Source: an uncultured Spirochaeta sp. (lineage in GTDB: Bacteria > Spirochaetota > Spirochaetia > DTKZ01). Taken from it: DNA of 32,538 bases. This document shows positions 27,380-32,538 of the stretch, piece by piece (position 1 is the stretch's first letter; each line of letters begins with the position of its first letter). The stretch lies in the NCBI GenBank assembly GCA_937140905.1, contig CAKZQO010000212.1, positions 1 through 32,538 of the forward strand. The letters are read 5' to 3'. The position numbers were made by a program, and so were the translations under genes. The notes under the pieces are model-generated. The model was given only the letters and a program-made list of their open reading frames with translations, had not been told where the DNA came from and did no database searches.

Positions 27380-29590
27380 ATGGGGACTAACAACCCGTTG
27401 GAACAGGAAGCCCTTCAATACGTCAAAGACGTTCTTCGGTTACCCGTTGGGCAGGAGAATGTGACCATTCGAAGCCCCCTGCGTTCGGATGACCATAACC
27501 CATCGTTTTCCATTAACACCGAAAATGGGCTCTGGATGGATCATGGAACAGGGGAAAAGGGTAACGCTCGGATTTTGGCAGAGCGGCTAGGCTGGAAAGG
27601 AGAGAGGATGAAGAAGATGGAACTAAAGGAATTGGGAGAAAGGATCTATCCGTATACAGACGCAGAGGGAACCGTGGTGTTTGAGGTGCATCGCGTGGAT
27701 ACGGTGGGTTCGGGGAAAAGGATCTGGGTTAGCGGACCCGAGGGGGTAAAGGACTTTAAACTTCCCGAACCGCGCCCCCTATATAACCTGCCCAAGCTTG
27801 TCCAGTCCTCTGGGCCCGTTCTTGTGGTGGAGGGTGAAAAGTGCGCGGAGGTAGACGTCCCTGGCTACGTGGTAACTACCTGGTCCGGTGGCGCTCGGGC
27901 AGTAAACCAGTCTGACTGGTCAATTCTACGGGACCGGGAAGTGGTGGTATGGCCGGACGCGGATGAACCGGGATTGGAAGCGGCGAGAAGGATTCGTTCC
28001 CTTCTGCCCCAGGCGAAGATCCTCCGCGTGGAGGGAAAACCGCTAGGGTGGGACCTCTATGACTGCGTTACGGAAGGAGGGGATCCTCTCCAGTTCATGC
28101 AATCCTGCGGGTTAGTATCGGAGGATTCGGGCCTGATTCCCCCGAGTCGCGTGGGACAAATAGAGGAGAACAAGAAGGAAGATAGGGGAAAGGGGAGGCG
28201 GATTGAGTTTGCAGATCCTTCTCCCTTAGAGGAGGCGATCGATGGAGAAACAGTTCTAGATGATATCGTACGGTTAGCGCGTAAGTACCTCGTACTTCCC
28301 GATGGAGGGGCTGAACTCATCGCGCTGTGGAGCCTATACACCTGGTGTCACGATAGCTTCTACGTGTCCCCCTACCTGGCGTTCGCGGCTCCGCAGAAAG
28401 GAAGCGGAAAAACTACCGCTCTTTCCTTTGTATCCCGTTTGGTACATAAGGCGGTGGCCGCTTCCAGCATTACTCCCGCCGCTCTTTATCGACTGATCGA
28501 AGAGGCGCGACCAACCCTCCTGATTGATGAGGCGGAAACCTTTATTCGAAAAGAGAATCCGGAACTTAAAGGGATCCTGAATAGTGGCTTTTGTAAATCT
28601 TCGGCGTATGTGATTCGCGCGATTGACAAAGACGGAACCTGGGAACCTCGATCTTTCAGCACCTGGTGCCCGAAGTGTTTTGCCTTTAACGGGCGTCTAC
28701 CAGATACCCTGATGGACCGGAGCCTGGTAATTTTCATGCAAAGGAAATTACGGCATGAAAAAGTGGAGAGACTGTTGGAAGGAAGGGCAGAAGAGGAGTT
28801 CCAAGATGTAAAGGTTCAACTATCTAGTTGGGCGCATCAACATGGAGAGGAACTATCTACCATGGATCCGGATATACCCGACGAATTAAACAATCGGGAA
28901 GCGGACAAGTGGGCGCCTCTCCTAGCTATCGCGGAGGCTGTGGGAGGGCACTGGCCTGATACAGCCCGAAGGTTACCCTTTAAGATAGGCAGAGAAGAGG
29001 ATGACGATCTTAAGATCCTCCTTCTCCGGGACATTCAAAGGATTTTTCAGAATTACGGTTACAGCCGCCTTCATTCTAAAGACCTTGCATCTCGACTCCG
29101 GGAACTACCCGATTCTCCCTGGGAAGAGATGGGGTCCCGAGGATTGACCCCTGTGAGTCTAGCGGGGATGCTCAAGCCCTTCCGGATCAAAGCCTGCCAG
29201 TTAAAAATAGAGGGGAAAAACCAGAACGGCTACACTTGGGAGATGTTTAAACCTGTTCTTGAACGTTACCTACCGAGAGAACTCTACTCCTCTACCTCAC
29301 AGAATAACCATCTTCTGGTGAAAGAGATAGAAGGTAGAATGAGTTCCGAGGGTAGAGTTACCGAGCTTCCCGAGTGGCAAACCATGGATCCGTTGAGGAG
29401 TGATCGAATTGAACTCTACCCAAACTCTACCTTCGAAGATACGGGTAATTATTGTTTCAATAAAGAATTATCCAGCCATGGTAGAGAAGTAGAGGGTGAA
29501 CTTGGAAAAGACAGTGCCGATGCTTCATGGGTAGTCAGCACGGCAGGAGGGAAGGGTACAGAAAAGGAGGAACCCGGAATCATTATATGA
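27380..29590 (+). CDS. Replicative primase/ATPase of the mobile element (TOPRIM + DUF3631-like)
   Basis: N-terminal primase-like domain (RSPLRSDDHNPSFSINTENGLWMDHGTGEKGNA); TOPRIM-like GPVLVVEGEKCAEVD...VVVWPDADEPGLEAA; Walker A APQKGSGKTTAL; LLIDEAETF. Confidence 0.85.
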   Translation: MGTNNPLEQEALQYVKDVLRLPVGQENVTIRSPLRSDDHNPSFSINTENGLWMDHGTGEKGNARILAERLGWKGERMKKMELKELGERIYPYTDAEGTVVFEVHRVDTVGSGKRIWVSGPEGVKDFKLPEPRPLYNLPKLVQSSGPVLVVEGEKCAEVDVPGYVVTTWSGGARAVNQSDWSILRDREVVVWPDADEPGLEAARRIRSLLPQAKILRVEGKPLGWDLYDCVTEGGDPLQFMQSCGLVSEDSGLIPPSRVGQIEENKKEDRGKGRRIEFADPSPLEEAIDGETVLDDIVRLARKYLVLPDGGAELIALWSLYTWCHDSFYVSPYLAFAAPQKGSGKTTALSFVSRLVHKAVAASSITPAALYRLIEEARPTLLIDEAETFIRKENPELKGILNSGFCKSSAYVIRAIDKDGTWEPRSFSTWCPKCFAFNGRLPDTLMDRSLVIFMQRKLRHEKVERLLEGRAEEEFQDVKVQLSSWAHQHGEELSTMDPDIPDELNNREADKWAPLLAIAEAVGGHWPDTARRLPFKIGREEDDDLKILLLRDIQRIFQNYGYSRLHSKDLASRLRELPDSPWEEMGSRGLTPVSLAGMLKPFRIKACQLKIEGKNQNGYTWEMFKPVLERYLPRELYSSTSQNNHLLVKEIEGRMSSEGRVTELPEWQTMDPLRSDRIELYPNSTFEDTGNYCFNKELSSHGREVEGELGKDSADASWVVSTAGGKGTEKEEPGIII
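29281..29495. repeat. Cluster of ACTCTACC/GGTAGAGT repeats (iteron-like)
   Basis: Perfect copies at 29351-29358 (inverted), 29413-29420 and 29424-29431; one-mismatch copies at 29281-29288, 29289-29296, 29333-29340 (inverted) and 29480-29487 (inverted); a two-mismatch copy at 29488-29495. Confidence 0.65.
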
Positions 29591-29859
29591 CGTTGATAGA
29601 GTTCTTGATCCAGATCGAGAAATTAGGACTAAAGCTGAAACGACTTTCTGATTCCCAGTTGAAGATCGTGGGGATGGGGATTCCGCAAAGCGTTGTACGT
29701 GTCATCCAGGAGCAAAAACCCCTGATTTTGGAATACCTTTCCCTTTGTGAACAGGGAAGGGCCTTGTACCAGGAGGAAAAGGATAAGGAGTTTCGTGAGA
29801 TCCTCACACGAATAGAACTGTTAGAATCAGCTGATATTGGCTGCCTGGAAAGCAATTAA
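29587..29859 (+). CDS. Small protein with TubC_N-docking-like N-terminus
   Basis: ATGA overlap with the primase stop; MTLIEFLIQIEKLGLKLKRLSDSQLKIVGMGIPQSVVRVIQEQKPLILEYLSL fits the TubC_N-like pattern of small ORFs next to element primases. Confidence 0.6.
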   Translation: MTLIEFLIQIEKLGLKLKRLSDSQLKIVGMGIPQSVVRVIQEQKPLILEYLSLCEQGRALYQEEKDKEFREILTRIELLESADIGCLESN

Positions 29860-30057
29860 GGAATGATTAAACCGCAAAACTCAAACTCTGGTAAAATGGA
29901 CCGATATTATCTACATAGATACTTTTCTTCTAACTCTTAATCTGATTAGCCTACCCTTGTTCCTATAATCTATCTAGCAGAAATGAACGCTGATGATTCT
30001 TCTCTAGCTCTTTTTTTTTCATAAATGATCAATTATCCTGATAGAAAGGTATTAAAC

Positions 30058-32538
30058 ATGCTTGCACAAACAATCCAACGTCAAATACCCATAGGTAGCG
30101 CAGTAATCTTTACTCTCAAAGACAGTCGCGAGGTTAGTGGAGTCCTAATAGAAATAGGACGCGACCATGTAACTATAGATAGTGTGGGAGAATCGGTCAC
30201 TATTTTGACCGAAATGATAGGAGCATGGCGTATTTTAAAAGGTGGTGAATCATTGCAACAGGAAACTAATGTGCTAAAACCGATACCTACTCCTGTATCA
30301 CCCTCAGAACCCTCTGATCAAGAAACCATAAAGAAGCTGTTAGAGATCGAGGCACGATTTCAAGCCCAGCAACAGGTTTCTTTTTTACAAGTAAAGGTGC
30401 CAGACTTTTGTTTCCCGGTTGATGAAATCAAGGGCAAGCTAGGTACTAACGCCCAGACAGCCTGGCATCGCATCAAGGAAAAATATCAGTATGCGGCGAA
30501 AGTCAATGAACTTAGTGTAAAGTTTGGCAGGATACAACCGTTGGTACAAGAACTTGCTTATCTTGCAGAGCACTTTCCGCACTCCGCTTCAATAAAGCGA
30601 CATTTAGCCTATCTTTATCATTTATTAGGAAACCATAAAGAGTCATTAAATTTATACAAGGTTGCTGCCATTAGCTCCAATGATGCTTGGGACTGGTATA
30701 ACCTGGCAACAAAGGCGTTGGCAAGTGAGCAAGATGCTTTAGCTTGTTATGCTCTTGGGCGGTTTTTCCAGATAATTCCTAACACAGAAGCATTGAGCGC
30801 CTGGTATGTCTACATTGGCTTGGTCAGAAAATTCTCCGATTACCAAACTATTAAGGATATTGCCCAGAAACGATCTGCCAGCGCTTCAGAGAAAGAAATC
30901 GAGATTTTACTGGAAACAAGTATTTACCTGTTTCTTGTCAAAGGAGGCAGAACTTTTGCTGCAGGTGTTGCCCAACGTTGGATAAAAGGAGAAGCGCTTC
31001 AAAGCTTGGTATCGAATGCGTTTGCACGTCTTGAAGGACAGCCAGATGAGACATATCAAAAGTCGGTTTCAGAGTTCGTTGATAAAATAGCGCCCAAACA
31101 GATAAAAACGACCTTGGACACTCCACAAGGATTTATTTACTCTTACAGGTCAGATCGTAGTTTCGGCTTTCTCAGAGACAATGCCGGCGAAACTTACTTC
31201 TTCCATATTACAGCGGTATCCGATGATGACTTGCTTGAACAACTTCGCGATTTCTCGCCTGGCAAACGGATACCTGTGACCTTTGAGCCAAGCCAGGGGC
31301 CCAAGGGCCCTGTTGCGATTAGGGTTACACTTCATCGAACACTTGACGAGATGTTTACAAGAGCTACTGAGTATGCTAGCGAAGGTGATTACCCTAAAGC
31401 AATCGCCCTTGTAAAAAAGGTTTTGGAGCTCAATCCCAATTATCCCTCAGCACAAGAGGCTTATGACAAGTGGCGCGAATATGCTAGAGTGAGCGGTGTA
31501 CCTAGAGGGTCAAATCCCTATGCGCGGGCTAAACGTGTGCAGTTAGTCGAGAAAGACCTTGAACGAGCTATTCAGTTGCTTCGCGATGCTATCAGGCAAG
31601 GGGATAACGTTGAAAGTGCTGTCAAAGACCTGGCCGCGTTGCTGGTTCAACTAGGGCGGTCGGATGAAGCCATTCAGGTTTTGGAAAAAAACCGCGGGCG
31701 AATTTCTAATCAGCAATCTGTAGATAATATGTTGATAGGTTTCTATCAGAACGCTGGTCAGCATGATAAGGCTATCTCATTGCTGGAAAAGAAATTCAAA
31801 CAGGCGACCACTGAGAGCAGGAAAGCACAAATCTTATGGATGATTGCGATTGGATACCTTAGAAAAGAAGATTATGCTCTGGCTGAACAGACTTTTCGAA
31901 AGGTACTACAAGCCCAGCCCGACAATAGAACGGCACAAAGAAATATTGCGCTTTGTCTATTCAAACAAGGGCGTTATGAGGAAGCCCAGAAAATACTGAA
32001 CCACATTGTAATGAGTGCACCTGATGCACAGGCTGCAGAACTGCTCGATGTTATACAAAAGGCGCAGGTTACAGGCCAGCTTGCTTCCCTTGATGCAATA
32101 GTAAGAGAAACGATAATTACAGAGTTCGTTGCCGAACGTAGTAAATTTACAGATTTTATGCTTGCAAGATGTGATTACAAGGGGGTTTCACCCGATCGAC
32201 TTAGGGTTAATGAGGAGGGACAGCAGGTTTACATAGGTACTAGAAGAGACGCACGACATGATATAGAGCGTCTTGAAGATATAGCAAGGCAACTAGGTAC
32301 TAGAAGACCATCGGAGCGATCTGACTATTATTTGACAGCAGCAAGCATTTCTGAGAGCGACGATCCTAATCAATTTTATCAATACCTTTGCCGAAGCTTC
32401 GCATCCAAAGGGGACTCTTTTGTGATTGAACATAAACCGCTTGATGCTGCTAGAGACCTTTACTGTGAAGCGTTGGCTGTTTATGATGGTTACAGAAATC
32501 CTGGGAAGAGTGATGATAGATATGATGAGCAAGATGCA
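30058..32538 (+). CDS. Large protein (827 codons visible, 3'-truncated): LSm/Sm-like domain, TPR-like repeats, cold-shock domain, further TPRs
   Basis: AAAGG ribosome binding site, then ATG at 30058, open to the window end. LSm-like IPIGSAVIFTLKDSREVSGVLIEIGRDHVTIDSVGESVTILTEMIGAWRIL; CSD-like GFIYSYRSDRSFGFLRDNAGETYFFHITAV; TPRs such as YALAEQTFRKVLQAQPDNRTAQRNIALCLFKQGRYEEAQKILNHIV. Confidence 0.8.
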   Translation, partial: MLAQTIQRQIPIGSAVIFTLKDSREVSGVLIEIGRDHVTIDSVGESVTILTEMIGAWRILKGGESLQQETNVLKPIPTPVSPSEPSDQETIKKLLEIEARFQAQQQVSFLQVKVPDFCFPVDEIKGKLGTNAQTAWHRIKEKYQYAAKVNELSVKFGRIQPLVQELAYLAEHFPHSASIKRHLAYLYHLLGNHKESLNLYKVAAISSNDAWDWYNLATKALASEQDALACYALGRFFQIIPNTEALSAWYVYIGLVRKFSDYQTIKDIAQKRSASASEKEIEILLETSIYLFLVKGGRTFAAGVAQRWIKGEALQSLVSNAFARLEGQPDETYQKSVSEFVDKIAPKQIKTTLDTPQGFIYSYRSDRSFGFLRDNAGETYFFHITAVSDDDLLEQLRDFSPGKRIPVTFEPSQGPKGPVAIRVTLHRTLDEMFTRATEYASEGDYPKAIALVKKVLELNPNYPSAQEAYDKWREYARVSGVPRGSNPYARAKRVQLVEKDLERAIQLLRDAIRQGDNVESAVKDLAALLVQLGRSDEAIQVLEKNRGRISNQQSVDNMLIGFYQNAGQHDKAISLLEKKFKQATTESRKAQILWMIAIGYLRKEDYALAEQTFRKVLQAQPDNRTAQRNIALCLFKQGRYEEAQKILNHIVMSAPDAQAAELLDVIQKAQVTGQLASLDAIVRETIITEFVAERSKFTDFMLARCDYKGVSPDRLRVNEEGQQVYIGTRRDARHDIERLEDIARQLGTRRPSERSDYYLTAASISESDDPNQFYQYLCRSFASKGDSFVIEHKPLDAARDLYCEALAVYDGYRNPGKSDDRYDEQDA
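32234..32307 (+). repeat. 14-bp exact direct repeat TAGGTACTAGAAGA, 60 bp apart, in frame
   Basis: Copies at 32234-32247 and 32294-32307, both encoding part of GTRR. Confidence 0.8.

Larger units (their letters stand above)
24142..32538 (+). mobile_element. tRNA-Pro-integrated element (satellite/IME-like), right end beyond window
   Basis: Integrase directly 3' of an intact tRNA, then co-directional HTH/excisionase-like, primase and small ORFs with overlapping starts and stops. No relaxase, T4SS, capsid or tail genes are visible. No second copy of the tRNA 3' end was seen in the window. Confidence 0.75.

Noticed and set aside
27380-29590. Primase/ATPase protein considered as a defense ATPase
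   Set aside because: TOPRIM plus primase-like N-terminus and DUF3631-like ATPase, adjacent to int/xis genes, fit an element replication protein better.
30938-31335. Minus-strand ORFs 30938-31126 and 31150-31335
   Set aside because: Antisense shadows of the long plus-strand LSm-CSD-TPR ORF, which has a ribosome binding site and domain-like sequence.
1-32538. CRISPR arrays, rRNA genes, IS elements with transposases
   Set aside because: No regular repeat-spacer array, rRNA-like segment or transposase ORF was recognised by eye.

Overview
Mostly chromosomal bacterial DNA from about 1 to 24 kb, followed by a tRNA-anchored mobile element from about 24.1 kb to beyond the window end. The chromosomal part has: a partial CDS; a leftward SUF Fe-S operon (SufT-like, SufC, SufB, SufD, Rieske ferredoxin, SufS, SufU-like); a flavodoxin-fold oxidoreductase; an Omp85-like outer-membrane protein; NADP-isocitrate dehydrogenase; two small membrane proteins; L-fucose isomerase; a TetR / small lipoprotein / MMPL-RND exporter cluster with two inverted copies of one 18-bp operator; a TAXI-type TRAP transporter set (solute-binding protein, DUF1850-like protein, fused permease); a CNNM/CorC-type protein; a PHP-family histidinol-phosphatase; a second Fe-S pair (NifS, two-domain NifU); and a lone lipoprotein. 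A tRNA-Pro(GGG) at 24142-24215 is followed directly by a tyrosine integrase and then an integrase-coupled protein with a possible RteC-like C-terminus, an AlpA/excisionase-like HTH protein (missing from the ORF track), a protein with a duplicated HTH unit, a TOPRIM-primase/ATPase protein and a small TubC_N-like protein. This looks like a P4/PICI-style satellite or IME. The most interesting item is a large ORF that is open to the window end (30058 to >32538) and absent from the supplied track. It appears to combine an LSm/Sm-like domain, TPR-like repeats and a cold-shock domain, which makes it a candidate RNA-binding scaffold or sensor carried as cargo. A cluster of ACTCTACC/GGTAGAGT repeats in the 3' end of the primase gene is a candidate iteron origin. 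All family calls are by eye from the sequence; no database search was run.
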